Notes: generated by a model from the sequence alone, not told the origin. A DNA stretch of 64,000 nt from JAAUTS01 sp034440395 (GCA_034440395.1 JAWXBW010000004.1:1-64000); one strand, 5' to 3'; shown: positions 52,201 through 62,199, counted from the first letter of the stretch. Translations and numbers: made by a program.

Positions 52201-52351
52201 GCGGGTGCCGATGGCTCTGGTTATTATTGGAGGAGTGACGGTGTCAACCTTTTTCACTCTGCTTGTGGTGCCCTGCGCCTACAGCCTCTTTTCACGCTGG
52301 GAACGGCATCGGGACACGGAAGAGATCGAGAAAGAGTTTAGCGGAGCTTAA
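49265..52351 (+). CDS. RND-family efflux pump permease
   Basis: 1028 aa, the usual AcrB/HAE1 size. The N-terminus LSIRRPVMAWMLMSGLIVFGAISL is TM1. GIVVDDAIMVLENIVRH is the TM4 segment that carries the proton-relay Asp pair in this family. The second half repeats the fold, with AGIVKKNSILLVEFTNH near TM10 and SLATVGAALPTALSSAPGSEARVPMA. No periplasmic adaptor (HlyD/AcrA type) gene lies between or next to the TolC-type gene. Substrate cannot be told. The operon ends here, converging on murJ. Confidence 0.92.
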   Translation: MTLSDLSIRRPVMAWMLMSGLIVFGAISLARLGISYMPDVDFPQIDIAVNWEGAAPELMESEIVDQIEQRVIALDGLQQLRSSIRQGQANITLEFDINRNIDASVQEVQTALSQVKLPLNVDPPTIRKQNPEDDPIMWVGVSSTRPFRDLIEYVDLYVADKFETLEGVGEVMRGGFTERNLRVNVEQAALKKYSLSILDVVKAVEREHSEVAAGIIENGQQEINLRTMGEGSSAEEVGNILILQRGGQPIYDTNIRLKDVAKVEDSLADIRRILLIDGKKAVGLGIKKQRGSNEVQVANSVIAKVAELQKVLPNDVKIRVNVDFTRFVVQSIYYTQKELIIASILTAVICFLFLGSWSSSVNVLLSIPTSIFGTFIVIYFMGFTLNLFTMLALTLVIGIVVDDAIMVLENIVRHFQMGKNRVKASREGAREITFAAVAATVAIVAIFLPVIFMEGVIGKFFFQFGVTITAAVALSLIEAITLTPMRCSQIMVKEKGNVVSRQANRVLGRADFIYHKILHQCLNHRWKVVVCALMLFALSMLSIKFLRQEFVPPQDQSFFRMGIQTPVGSSLDFTFQKSIEIENYLKSRPDVARYLISVGGQGGVSNTAFIPVVLVPKDERAKSQALIMQEFRRDISKIPGVRVTGLLDLSSRGLVSRSQSSPVEFNIQGTDYAQLKKTADSITKKMEETGMMVDVDMNYREGQPELRIIPDREAAALRGVSMDDLGKTINAAMGGIRQGKFTSDSRRYDMRVRLLPEERLKPEDINQLQIRTSYGELIPLTDVIKLEMVKTVQTISRVNRQRAITIKANLAPNVSQSTAIAKSEEITRSLLPEGYTFNLEGTSQTFKESFNSLIFVFIIGLIVAYMVLASQFNSFIHPATVLLAIPFSVTGAFLILLVFNESINLFSMIGLILLAGIVKKNSILLVEFTNHVREHDKLDVREALEKACPIRLRPILMTSLATVGAALPTALSSAPGSEARVPMALVIIGGVTVSTFFTLLVVPCAYSLFSRWERHRDTEEIEKEFSGA

Positions 52352-52362
52352 GGGTTTTTGTC

Positions 52363-53952
52363 TTAGGCCATGCGTGAGCTTTTCTTTTTCAAAGTTTCTA
52401 GGAGATGCGTCATTTCATCAAAATCCATCCAATGTGCTGCCCATAAATAGAGGGCGGCTGCGGCTGGGACACTAAGAGCGAGATAAATCAGCCTAGGAAC
52501 AAAGCCAGTAACCCAACGTTCCGCACCCCAATGAAAGCAGGCCAGTAACAAAGCAAAGGCGAGAGCTAAAAGAATCATTTTCACAAAGAAAGAGACAAAG
52601 TCTGTCCCTGTGGTAAGAGAGCCCAACTTTTTACTCAAGGCAAAGGCGAGCTGGAAAAGATTAAGCAAGGCCACGAGAGAAACCGAGAGAGGAAGAGCAA
52701 CGAGGCCGAGGCCGAAAACCTTAATTAAGATAAAGGTGAAAACCAGATTTAGTCCTATGGCGCGGATGCTGATCATAACAGGCACGCGCGGCATATCGAG
52801 GGCATAGAAAGTAGGCGCCATGACCTTAATACAGGCATAACCAGCTAAGCCTAATGTGAAGGCTTGGAGGAGTTGCGACGTAGCGAGTGCGTCTGCTTCA
52901 GTAAATTTTCCATGCTGATAGATCACGCTGACTAAGGGACCTGATAAAAAAAACAGCCCGATGGAAGCGGGCACCGTGAGAAAGAGAGCTAGTTTAATAC
53001 CCTCCACAACGCGGATACGAAAGTGATACATATTTTCTTGAGCAACAGATCTAGAAACTGAAGGCAACACCACCATGCCAATAGCGACGCCGAATAAACC
53101 AATGGGCAGTTGCATAAGACGGAAAGCGTTATTAAAATACGTAACTGCACCTTCGCCCATGTAGGAGGCCCAAGTTGCGTTGACTACGACATTGACCTGC
53201 ACAGCCGCCACGCCAGCAATAGCGGGTAAAGCCAGTTGATAGACTTTAATTAAGTCAGGGTGTTTCCAATCAAAGAGCGGCTTCATTTTGTAACCAAAGC
53301 CAGCGGCCTTAGGCATTTGAATAATGAGCTGCATAGCACCACCGAGAACCGTGCCCCAGGCAAATCCGTAAATGGAGAGAGGCCCTAAATGAGGATCGTA
53401 AAGGTAGCCAAAGCCGAGGCCGAAAAGGATGCTGGTAATATTAAAAACAGTCGAGGCGGATGCGGGCAAGGCGAAGCTGCCTAGGCTATTCAGCAGCCCC
53501 ATGTAAACCGCGGCTAGAGAAACAAAAATAATGAAAGGGAAGAGGATGCGGGTCAGTTCAATAGTCAGTTGCTGCTTCTCGGGATCAAAGCCGCGGCCTA
53601 TAGTGTAAATAACGATTTGGTCACTGAAAGCCACACCGAGAGCGCAGATGATGACCAGGACCACGCTCATACTGGTGAGCATACGGTTCATGAGAGCGAA
53701 GGCTTCTTGCGGCCCATCTTTTTCTAGTTTTTTTGAGAAGGTTGTCGTGAATGAAACCGATAAAGCCCCCTCGGCTAACAAGTCTCGTAAAAGATTGGGG
53801 ATACGGAAGGCAGTCCAAAAGGCATCAAGCACGTGGCCGGCTCCAAAGACGGCGTTCAAAGTCACATCACGCACGAGCCCCAGCACGCGTGAGCCCATGA
53901 TCGCCGCCATGACACGGGTGGCGGTGGCAATATTGCTGGGAGGGCGACTCAT
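52363..53952 (-). CDS. murJ: Lipid II flippase MurJ
   Basis: 529 aa from the ATG at 53950-53952 (an earlier in-frame ATG at 53988 is possible). About 14 TM helices of the MOP fold. Family landmarks are VLGLVRDVTLNAVFGAGHVLDAFWTAFRIPNLLRDLLAEGALSVSF in the first helices, with Arg in the RIPN motif, and RLMQLPIGLFGVAIGMVVLPSVS. MurJ flips lipid II across the inner membrane for peptidoglycan synthesis. It is directly followed by the elongation cluster on the other strand. Confidence 0.93.
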   Translation of the reverse strand: MSRPPSNIATATRVMAAIMGSRVLGLVRDVTLNAVFGAGHVLDAFWTAFRIPNLLRDLLAEGALSVSFTTTFSKKLEKDGPQEAFALMNRMLTSMSVVLVIICALGVAFSDQIVIYTIGRGFDPEKQQLTIELTRILFPFIIFVSLAAVYMGLLNSLGSFALPASASTVFNITSILFGLGFGYLYDPHLGPLSIYGFAWGTVLGGAMQLIIQMPKAAGFGYKMKPLFDWKHPDLIKVYQLALPAIAGVAAVQVNVVVNATWASYMGEGAVTYFNNAFRLMQLPIGLFGVAIGMVVLPSVSRSVAQENMYHFRIRVVEGIKLALFLTVPASIGLFFLSGPLVSVIYQHGKFTEADALATSQLLQAFTLGLAGYACIKVMAPTFYALDMPRVPVMISIRAIGLNLVFTFILIKVFGLGLVALPLSVSLVALLNLFQLAFALSKKLGSLTTGTDFVSFFVKMILLALAFALLLACFHWGAERWVTGFVPRLIYLALSVPAAAALYLWAAHWMDFDEMTHLLETLKKKSSRMA

Positions 53953-54129
53953 GAGAGTAGTGGAGGTTGATTCACGTGAAGAAGGCAATAAACCGTAGAG
54001 GGAAGAACGTAAATACGGAACTTAAATTTATCTAAACCGCAGCCAAAAAACCAAAAATGGAGCTTGTGATGGGGTATGGGCTGTCCTAAGTTTAAATACA
54101 CTACATAGCTATATTCAATTATGTCATTT

Positions 54130-54161
54130 GAGGGTTGACGCCCTCCATTACTGGATATAGT
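54130..54161 (+). promoter_or_regulatory. Candidate mreB promoter overlapping a small dyad
   Basis: TTGACG at 54135-54140 and TATAGT at 54156-54161 are a -35/-10 pair with a short 15-bp spacer, 20 bp ahead of the mreB ATG. The inverted repeat GAGGG...CCCTC (54130-54145) surrounds the -35, so a regulator could block it. Judged by eye only. Confidence 0.35.
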
Positions 54162-54181
54162 AAAGAAACTTTTATAACATC

Positions 54182-55222
54182 ATGATTAATAGATTTTTAG
54201 GACTCTTTTCAAGCGATATCGGAATCGATCTCGGAACTGCCAACACCCTTATTTACGTTAAGGATCGAGGCATAGTTTTACGTGAACCTTCCGTTGTGGC
54301 TGTGCAACAAGGAACCAAACATGTTTTAGCTGTCGGTGATGAAGCTAAACGCATGCTAGGCAGAACTCCTGGTAACATCGTTGCGGTGCGCCCTTTAAAA
54401 GATGGCGTGATTTCAGATTTTGAAATTACGGAAGAAATGCTTAAGCAGTTCATTAAAAAAGTTCACAAGAACCGTAGCTTTTTTGTTCCACGTCCTCGCG
54501 TTGTCATCGCCGTTCCTTCTGGTATCACCGAAGTAGAAAAACGTGCCGTGCGGGAATCCGCTTACCATGCGGGTGCGCGGCATGTCATGTTGATTGAGGA
54601 GCCTATGGCCGCTGCAATCGGGGCGGGACTACCTGTGCAAGAAGCGGCGGGGAACATGATCGTGGATATCGGTGGCGGCACAACGGAAGTGGCTATCATT
54701 TCACTGGCTGGTATTGTCTTTAGCCGCAGCATACGTGTGGCGGGCGATGAGTTAGATGAGTCCATCGTTAACTACATGAAGCGCGCTTATAACTTAGTGA
54801 TTGGCGAACGCACGTCAGAAGATATTAAAATTAAAGTGGGCTCGGCTTATCCTTTAGAAAAAGAAACGAGTATCGAAGTGCGTGGCCGGGATTTAGTAGC
54901 AGGCTTACCTAAGACCTTAACCGTCACTTCTCAGGAAATTCGTGAAGCCTTGTTAGACCCTATTTCTACCATCGTGGAATCCGTGCGTATCACCTTGGAG
55001 CGTTGTCCTCCAGAGCTTTCCGCAGACTTAGTTGAGCGCGGGATCGTGCTAGCTGGCGGTGGCGCGTTGCTACGGGGATTAGATCGTTTGATCGCTGAAG
55101 AAACAGGTTTACCAGTTTATGTGGCAGAAGATCCGCTCAGTGCTGTGGCTGAAGGAACGGGCAAGGTTTTACAGGAATTAGAATTTCTGACTAAGCTCAC
55201 TTCGACTGATCTGCGTTCTTAA
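54182..55222 (+). CDS. mreB: Rod-shape actin homologue MreB
   Basis: 346 aa, the standard length. Actin-fold phosphate-1 is DIGIDLGTANTLIYV near 12, MreB-specific VAVRPLKDGVISDFE, phosphate-2 MIVDIGGGTTEVAII near 160, and adenosine motif LAGGGALLRGLDRL near 290. MreB filaments run below the membrane and orient the elongasome. A hydrophobic N-terminal patch (FLGLFSSD) fits its membrane contact. It heads the elongation operon mreB-mreC-mreD-mrdA-rodA-rng. Confidence 0.97.
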   Translation: MINRFLGLFSSDIGIDLGTANTLIYVKDRGIVLREPSVVAVQQGTKHVLAVGDEAKRMLGRTPGNIVAVRPLKDGVISDFEITEEMLKQFIKKVHKNRSFFVPRPRVVIAVPSGITEVEKRAVRESAYHAGARHVMLIEEPMAAAIGAGLPVQEAAGNMIVDIGGGTTEVAIISLAGIVFSRSIRVAGDELDESIVNYMKRAYNLVIGERTSEDIKIKVGSAYPLEKETSIEVRGRDLVAGLPKTLTVTSQEIREALLDPISTIVESVRITLERCPPELSADLVERGIVLAGGGALLRGLDRLIAEETGLPVYVAEDPLSAVAEGTGKVLQELEFLTKLTSTDLRS

Positions 55223-55258
55223 CCTTAAAAGAACAAAGGAACCGAAAGGCTATTTGTC

Positions 55259-56092
55259 ATGTCGAGACCGATCTATTATATCGGAGCTCTTATTATCGTG
55301 GCCTTAGCCATCTTAGGCTACTTCTTGCCTGGTGGCTTAAAGGATCGCGTGGCGGAAGGCTCCATTGTCATCTCATCTCCTTTCCATCGCTCTCTGGACT
55401 GGGTCAAGCAGCGCTTCACTGGTGCCCAAGGGGGATTAAAAAATGTGGATGAATTGCGTAAGGAAAACCTTTATCTCAAAGGTCTCAACGCCATGTTATC
55501 GGCAGAAAATTTAGTGCTCGGGGGCTTACAAAAAGAAAACGGTCGCCTCAAGGAATTAATGGGCTTTAAGAACGACTCAGAATTTAAACTTTTAGCCGCT
55601 CGCGTCATCCAGCGGGATCCCTCAAACTGGTGGGATGCTGTCATCATTAACCGCGGGTATAAAGACGACCCTGACCTAGCTACAGATCAGCCGGTCATCA
55701 GCCCTCGCGGTGTAGTCGGAAAAACCACCGAGGTGGGACCTTACACAACGCGGGTGGTTTTGTTAGTAGATGAAAATTGTAAAGTCTCCGCCGTAACAGA
55801 AAGCAGTCGTGCTCAAGGAATAGTATCTGGGGAGACGATGATGAATAATCGTGCAGGTGCCACCTGTCGTTTTTCCTTCGTCCCGCGAGAGGTAGAATTC
55901 GCTACTGGCGAACGGGTCTTCACCTCGGGACTGGGTGGCATTTTTCCGGCTAATCTTTTGATCGGTGTTATCTCGGAGGCTCCCCCGCTTTCTGCGGATA
56001 AGAATTTCGGTCTCTACCGTGAAGGTCTTGTGCAGCCCACGGCAGATCTGAACAGTCTTCAGGAAGTTTTTATCATCATAGGAATTAAATAA
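55259..56092 (+). CDS. mreC: Rod-shape-determining protein MreC
   Basis: 277 aa. One N-terminal TM helix (about 6-25, YIGALIIVALAILGYFLPGG), then a coiled coil (about 62-100, ENLYLKGLNAMLSAENLVLGG), then the paired beta domains with VIQRDPSNWWDAVIINRG and VISPRGVVGKTTEVGPYTTRVVLLVDENCKVSA. These are strongly conserved MreC blocks. It binds PBP2 and links it to MreB and MreD. 36 bp after mreB and 1 bp before mreD. Confidence 0.94.
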   Translation: MSRPIYYIGALIIVALAILGYFLPGGLKDRVAEGSIVISSPFHRSLDWVKQRFTGAQGGLKNVDELRKENLYLKGLNAMLSAENLVLGGLQKENGRLKELMGFKNDSEFKLLAARVIQRDPSNWWDAVIINRGYKDDPDLATDQPVISPRGVVGKTTEVGPYTTRVVLLVDENCKVSAVTESSRAQGIVSGETMMNNRAGATCRFSFVPREVEFATGERVFTSGLGGIFPANLLIGVISEAPPLSADKNFGLYREGLVQPTADLNSLQEVFIIIGIK

Positions 56093-56093
56093 A

Positions 56094-56618
56094 ATGCGTT
56101 ACGTTTTCATCATGCTAACCATTTTTTGTGGGCTCCTTTTTTCGCAACCCTTCGTGCCGGCACTAATGGGTCACGAGAACTGGTTACTAAACCTAACGCC
56201 GCTCTTGCTTACTTATGCGGCGCTGCGCGCGCGGGATTTTTCTCTGATGGCATTCATCATATTAGGCGGCTTGCTCCATGATTTATTACTGATGAATTAT
56301 GTGGGCATGGGACCTTTGCTTTGGGGCTTGGTGGCTTTTATCGTGCGTAGTCAGAAGCCTTTGATGAGAGGGGGCAACTGGTTTTTTCTCCTACTGGTTA
56401 CCTTCACGGCTTCCTTTGCTTATTTAAGTTTAGACCGTTTGTTTTTTTTAATTGCCGAAGGGTTCTGGTCGTGGAACCTGAGGTTAAGTTTTGAAATCGT
56501 TAAACTTTCAACGGTGAACACCGTGCTCTGCTTACCCATGTTTTGGCTGATGGATCGATTCCTAGGCAGCCCAACCGAGGCAGAGCACCGGTCGTTTTAC
56601 TCCCATGCTCATCGATAA
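56094..56618 (+). CDS. mreD: Rod-shape-determining protein MreD
   Basis: 174 aa with about five TM helices. Low family similarity, but position and hydrophobic pattern are typical: RDFSLMAFIILGGLLHDLLLMNYVGMGPL is the family-like D-x-x-x region around helix 3. It stabilises the MreC-PBP2 complex in the inner membrane. It overlaps mrdA by 14 bp. Confidence 0.82.
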   Translation: MRYVFIMLTIFCGLLFSQPFVPALMGHENWLLNLTPLLLTYAALRARDFSLMAFIILGGLLHDLLLMNYVGMGPLLWGLVAFIVRSQKPLMRGGNWFFLLLVTFTASFAYLSLDRLFFLIAEGFWSWNLRLSFEIVKLSTVNTVLCLPMFWLMDRFLGSPTEAEHRSFYSHAHR

Positions 56619-58797
56619 CCCTGTTAACAATGCGGATGTTCGACTTAAGTTTCTTGGCTTAAGCGTCCTTGTGGCTGTGGGCATCCTGATCTTCGCCTTA
56701 TATAAAATTCAGGTGAAAGAAGGCGCCATGTATGCGACCAGCCTACGCAACCAAACGACCGTGCCTGTGGTTTTATCCCCCGCTCGTGGCAGCATTTTAG
56801 ATCGTAACGGCGTGGGTCTGGCAGAAAATAAAGCCAGCATCGACGTGGATGTTTATCTTCGCGAACTGGTGGGTTACTACTCACGCAGCAAAAAGGGGAA
56901 ACTACCTAAAACCAATGTCCCTGGCCAAAAAGCCCAGATGCCGAATGTGCCCCTTATCTTGCAGGAAAGTGCAGGAGACATTTTTAGCCAATTAGCTTTC
57001 ACGAGAACCTTTACCGACAAGGAGCTTCTCAATCATTATTATCAAACCCCAAACGTGCCTTTTCAGTTAGTGCACAACCTTGATTTTACTCAACTATCTA
57101 AATTTAGTGAACGCACTGTCAACATTCCTGGTATCCAAGAATCTGCGCGACCCGTCCGGACTTATAACTTCGGCGCCCTCGCCTCCCATCTCATCGGCTA
57201 CGTAGGCCGAGTCGAGGAAGTTTCTAAATCCGAGTTTGTTCCTGAAAGTATCGGGAAAGAAGGCTTGGAAAAAACGTTGGATGAATACCTCCAAGGCAAA
57301 CCTGGCTACAAAATGCTGCGTAAAAATAACGTTGGCTACATCCTAGGCGCAGATGCCATTCAGCAACCCAGCGTGGGCGGCACGGTCTATTTAAGTATCG
57401 ACGCACGCATCCAACAAATCGTAGAAAAAACCATGCGCCGTGTCGGGCGTGGAGCTGCTGTGGTCATGGATCCTAACACGGGAGATATTCTAGCCATGGT
57501 CTCCGTTCCTAGCTTTGATCCGAACAGTTTTGTTCCTTCGCTCGATCCTAAAGAATGGCGCCGACTCGTCGCTGACTCAACTAAGCCGCTCACCAATCGA
57601 GCTCTCTCCCCCTACGCAGCGGGTTCTACCTTTAAAACCCTCGTCGCTCTTGCGGCCTTGAGTAATCCCAAAGCTAATTTTACTCCTAAAACCATTATCT
57701 ACTCACCCAGTGCCGTTTTTCTAGCGAATCGTTGGTGGCCTGATTGGCCTAACAATGTTTTAGGAGGAGGAAACATCACGCTCCACACTGCCATGGAATG
57801 GTCCACCAATACTTTTTTCTATCAACTCGGGATCCGCACCGGCATAGAATCCATGGTGCAGATGGCTAAGAAAATTGGCTTTGGAGAAAAACTTCTCGTA
57901 GATGAAAATAATAATCCTATTATTGGGGGCGAACAGGCTGGGCAGATGCCTGGGCCGCAATGGATGGAAGATAAAGAAACAAAGCAGATAGAACTTTGGA
58001 AAGCGCGCAAAAAGAGAGATCCTAAATTTAAAATTCCCCGCACATGGAGAGAACGTTGGAGTGACGGACACACCGCTAACACCTCTATCGGCCAAGGCTA
58101 CGTGGAAGTGACTCCACTGCAAATGGCCGTCATGATTTCCGCCGTAGCCAACGGCGGCGACGTCCTGTATCCGCGCCTCGTGCGCGCCATCACACAAATG
58201 GAGGGATCTGAAACGAAGTTACTTAAAGAGTATCCTGTTCGTAAACGAGCTGAACTGGGCATTAAACCAGAATACCTCAAAGCACTTAAAGATGGATTAC
58301 GCGCCGTCGTCCAAACAGGCACAGGTAAAAAAGCCTCTATTGGCGAGCCCGATTTTTTAATTTCTGGCAAAACAGGAACCGCCCAATTTAACTCCTTTAT
58401 TCAAGGATCACTCATGAAGGATAACAGAACGTGGTTCACGAGCTTTGCCCCTTACGATAAACCACGTTACGTCGTCGTCATCATGGTAGAAGGAGGTGTC
58501 AGCGGCGGCTCCACGTCTGCGCCCTTAGCTAGTGAAATTTTTCGAGGTATCCACAGTATGGAACAGGGCACCCCTATAGAAATGAGCTACCTTAATCCGG
58601 CCAAAGGCAACTACGCAGGCGTGACCAGCATGCCTCCCGTGACGGGTGATCCTTCCCTCACGGGAGCCGCCGCTACCCAGACGATGCCTACGGAACTTTT
58701 AGATCCTTCCTCTCCGATTATACCGGAAGATGAATCCGAAAACGCCACGGGAGCCTCTCGCACCATTCAAGAGTTTATGAACCGGAGGACGAGGTAA
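56605..58797 (+). CDS. mrdA: Penicillin-binding protein 2 (elongation transpeptidase)
   Basis: 730 aa. An N-terminal TM helix (about 15-35), then the PBP dimer region with SPARGSILDRNGVGLAENKA. The transpeptidase domain has the active-site Ser in AAGSTFKTLVAL near 345 (SxxK), the SxN motif in WSTNTFFYQLG near 402, and the KTG box in ISGKTGTAQF near 587. It is longer than E. coli PBP2 (633) because of an insert near 85-130 and a Pro/Thr-rich C-terminal tail. It cross-links nascent glycan strands in the side wall, together with RodA. It begins inside mreD. Confidence 0.93.
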   Translation: MLIDNPVNNADVRLKFLGLSVLVAVGILIFALYKIQVKEGAMYATSLRNQTTVPVVLSPARGSILDRNGVGLAENKASIDVDVYLRELVGYYSRSKKGKLPKTNVPGQKAQMPNVPLILQESAGDIFSQLAFTRTFTDKELLNHYYQTPNVPFQLVHNLDFTQLSKFSERTVNIPGIQESARPVRTYNFGALASHLIGYVGRVEEVSKSEFVPESIGKEGLEKTLDEYLQGKPGYKMLRKNNVGYILGADAIQQPSVGGTVYLSIDARIQQIVEKTMRRVGRGAAVVMDPNTGDILAMVSVPSFDPNSFVPSLDPKEWRRLVADSTKPLTNRALSPYAAGSTFKTLVALAALSNPKANFTPKTIIYSPSAVFLANRWWPDWPNNVLGGGNITLHTAMEWSTNTFFYQLGIRTGIESMVQMAKKIGFGEKLLVDENNNPIIGGEQAGQMPGPQWMEDKETKQIELWKARKKRDPKFKIPRTWRERWSDGHTANTSIGQGYVEVTPLQMAVMISAVANGGDVLYPRLVRAITQMEGSETKLLKEYPVRKRAELGIKPEYLKALKDGLRAVVQTGTGKKASIGEPDFLISGKTGTAQFNSFIQGSLMKDNRTWFTSFAPYDKPRYVVVIMVEGGVSGGSTSAPLASEIFRGIHSMEQGTPIEMSYLNPAKGNYAGVTSMPPVTGDPSLTGAAATQTMPTELLDPSSPIIPEDESENATGASRTIQEFMNRRTR

Positions 58798-58812
58798 GAC
58801 TCGACTAACCCG

Positions 58813-60123
<1,311 letters not shown>

Positions 60124-60166
60124 TAATTTAACATAAAAGACTTCTTAACCAATTAGGACTAACATC

Positions 60167-61735
60167 ATGATCATTCAAAAAATTAAAGAATTTTTCGGTA
60201 TTGCTAAAAAAGGCGATGCTAAAGAACTCATCATTAACATCGAACCTCTCGAAAAACGTGTCGCCATGCTCGAAGGCGGCGTGCTGGAGGAATTCTCCAT
60301 CGAACGCGACAGTGATCGCTCCATCTCCGGCAACATCTACAAAGGCCGCATCCATAACATCGAACCCGCCCTCAAGGCTCTCTTTGTTGATATTGGCGTT
60401 GATAAAAATGCCTTCCTCCATTATTGGGACGCTATGCCCGCAGCTCTCGACTCTGGGGTAGAACAAATTGATCGTGGCGGAAAAAATCGGGGTAAAAAAA
60501 TCACCACCAACGACATCCCTAAACTCTACCCTCCTGGCTCCGACATTATTGTCCAAGTAACGAAAGGGCCCATCGGCACTAAAGGCGCCCGCATCACCAC
60601 CAACATTAGCCTAGCAGGCCGTTACATGGTGCTCATGCCCTTCTCAGATCAATTCGGCATTTCCCGTAAAATCGAAGATCCTAAAGAACGTCAACGCCTC
60701 CGTAAAATTCTGCAAGAACTTGGCGTCCCTGAAACCATGGGCATCATCCTGCGCACGGCGGGAGAAGGCATGAAATCCCGCTTCTTCGTACGCGACTTGG
60801 CTCTGCTTCTTGAGCGTTGGGAAAACATAGAAGACAGCTTAAAAAATAAAAGATCTCCTGCCCTCCTGCTCGAAGAGCCCGACATCGTCGAGCGCACCGT
60901 GCGTGATTTCTTGACGGATGAAATAGATCGCGTCGTGGTCGACAACCTTGAGCAAGCTGAACACATTAAAAAACTCGTTGGAGCCATCTCTAAGCGCTCT
61001 GAACGAAAAGTCGTTTTTCACAATGAACCCGTGCCCGTCTTTGAGAAATATAACGTAGATAAACAAATCGATAACGCCTTCCGTCGCATGGTTTGGCTGA
61101 AGTCGGGTGCCTACCTCGTTGTTGATGAAACCGAAGCCCTCGTCGCCATCGACGTCAACACAGGCCGTAATAAAGGCGGCAGCGATACGGAAAACACCAT
61201 ACTCAATACCAACCTTGAAGCGGCCGAAGAAGTCTCGCGCCAACTCCGCCTCCGCAACATTGGTGGCATCATCATCATCGATTTTATCGACATGAAATCC
61301 CGCAAGGACCAACAACAAGTGTTAAAAGTTTTTAAAGATCACCTCCGTCGCGATAAAGCCAAGACCCACGTCTTGCCCATCTCCTCATTAGGTCTGCTAG
61401 AAATGACCCGTCAACGCGTGCAAGAAAGCATCAGCCGTTCCCTCTATCATGAATGCCCAGCTTGCAAAGGCCGCGGCATGGTCAAAACACCCGAGACCAT
61501 GAGCGTCGAAGTTCAACGTCAACTCACGCGATTACTGGGAAAAAATACCAACATCCATGAATTGAAAGTATTTGTCCATCCTCTGGTCTTAGAACGTCTC
61601 CGTGCGGAAGATGAGGAATTGTTAGTTAATATCGAGCGTCGTTTTGAGTCTAAACTTACCTTCAAGTCGGACCATAATTTTCATTACGAAGAATTCAAGA
61701 TATTGAACGCAGCGAACGATCAGGAATTAACATAA
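60167..61735 (+). CDS. rng: Ribonuclease E/G family endoribonuclease
   Basis: 522 aa, so RNase G-like rather than long RNase E. An S1 domain is near 35-120 (NIYKGRIHNIEPALKALFVDIGVDKNAFL). The catalytic DNase-I-like part has LVAIDVNTGR with the Mg2+ Asp near 325 and IIIIDFIDMKSRKDQQ. The zinc link CPACKGRGMV near 432 holds the dimer. It processes the 5' end of 16S rRNA and degrades mRNA. Its place after rodA repeats the mre-rng order known from other bacteria, where RNase G was first called CafA. A hairpin follows the stop codon. Confidence 0.93.
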   Translation: MIIQKIKEFFGIAKKGDAKELIINIEPLEKRVAMLEGGVLEEFSIERDSDRSISGNIYKGRIHNIEPALKALFVDIGVDKNAFLHYWDAMPAALDSGVEQIDRGGKNRGKKITTNDIPKLYPPGSDIIVQVTKGPIGTKGARITTNISLAGRYMVLMPFSDQFGISRKIEDPKERQRLRKILQELGVPETMGIILRTAGEGMKSRFFVRDLALLLERWENIEDSLKNKRSPALLLEEPDIVERTVRDFLTDEIDRVVVDNLEQAEHIKKLVGAISKRSERKVVFHNEPVPVFEKYNVDKQIDNAFRRMVWLKSGAYLVVDETEALVAIDVNTGRNKGGSDTENTILNTNLEAAEEVSRQLRLRNIGGIIIIDFIDMKSRKDQQQVLKVFKDHLRRDKAKTHVLPISSLGLLEMTRQRVQESISRSLYHECPACKGRGMVKTPETMSVEVQRQLTRLLGKNTNIHELKVFVHPLVLERLRAEDEELLVNIERRFESKLTFKSDHNFHYEEFKILNAANDQELT

Positions 61736-61740
61736 AGTTG

Positions 61741-61783
61741 AAACTTTCCCCTTTTCCTTGTGAAAAGATTGGGGTAAGTTTTC
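61741..61783 (+). terminator. Strong hairpin between rng and tRNA-Pro
   Basis: AAACTT-t-CCCC (61741-61751) and GGGG-t-AAGTTT (61771-61781) form a 10-bp stem with an inner CTTTTC/GAAAAG pairing, followed by TCATTTC. It begins 5 bp after the rng stop. It probably ends the elongation transcript or marks processing before the tRNA. Confidence 0.65.
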
Positions 61784-61797
61784 ATTTCAGTTTTTGG

Positions 61798-61871
61798 CGG
61801 GCTGTAGCACAGCTTGGTAGTGCGCTTGAATGGGGTTCAAGAGGTCCCGAGTTCAAATCTCGGCAGCCCGA
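61798..61871 (+). tRNA. tRNA-Pro (anticodon GGG)
   Basis: 74 nt. The acceptor stem CGGGCTG/CAGCCCG is a perfect 7 bp; position 1 is C, as in proline tRNAs. The D-arm is GCAC-AGCTTGGTA-GTGC. The anticodon stem is CTTGA/TCAAG with loop ATGGGGT, so the anticodon is GGG (reads CCC and CCU). The T-arm is CCGAG-TTCAAAT-CTCGG. The discriminator base is A. CCA is not encoded (ATA follows). Confidence 0.95.
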
Positions 61872-62199
61872 TAAAAACGAGCGGTGCGGTCGCCGCGGCG
61901 ACAGGTCCCGAGTTTAAACCTCGGCAATCCGACCAGTTTAGATTTAGGTAAGTTTTCGTTGGCTTTGAGCCGTGTTTCCCTGTTAGCTCCACCATTTTAT
62001 GGCGAACCCCACTGATTCTGAAGTCGTCGTGGACAAAGACAGCGGTTTCTACAACTACCCGAGCTGCCTGGACAACCTAATCAAATAAGTAATTTCCATC
62101 AGTATCTATACCATGAAGATTGTTAGATCCCTTCCTCCACTTATAACGACCGTCCTGCTTCCTGATGGATTTTCTATAAGGGTGACTAGGGTTACATAA
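61872..62199. other. 328-bp stretch without a clear gene; holds a tRNA fragment and two tiny ORFs
   Basis: After the tRNA come a GC-rich 31-bp piece, the decayed tRNA 3' copy (listed separately) and then unassigned DNA. Two ATG-started frames are short: 61999-62088 (29 aa, ANPTDSEVVVDKDSGFY) and 62113-62199 (28 aa, ending directly before the next ATG). Neither has a recognisable domain, and they may be remnants. A GGTAAGTTTTC stretch repeats from the rng terminator near 61773 to about 61947. Confidence 0.5.
61903..61935 (+). repeat. Degenerate copy of the tRNA-Pro 3' end, with CCA
   Basis: Bases 61903-61932 repeat the T-arm and acceptor 3' strand of the tRNA (61842-61871) with 26 of 30 identities. 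All four differences are transitions (C/T or G/A). The copy is followed by CCA. The spacing from the original is 61 bp. It reads as an old integration scar (att-like site) or a lost second tRNA-Pro gene. No integrase is visible nearby. Confidence 0.65.
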
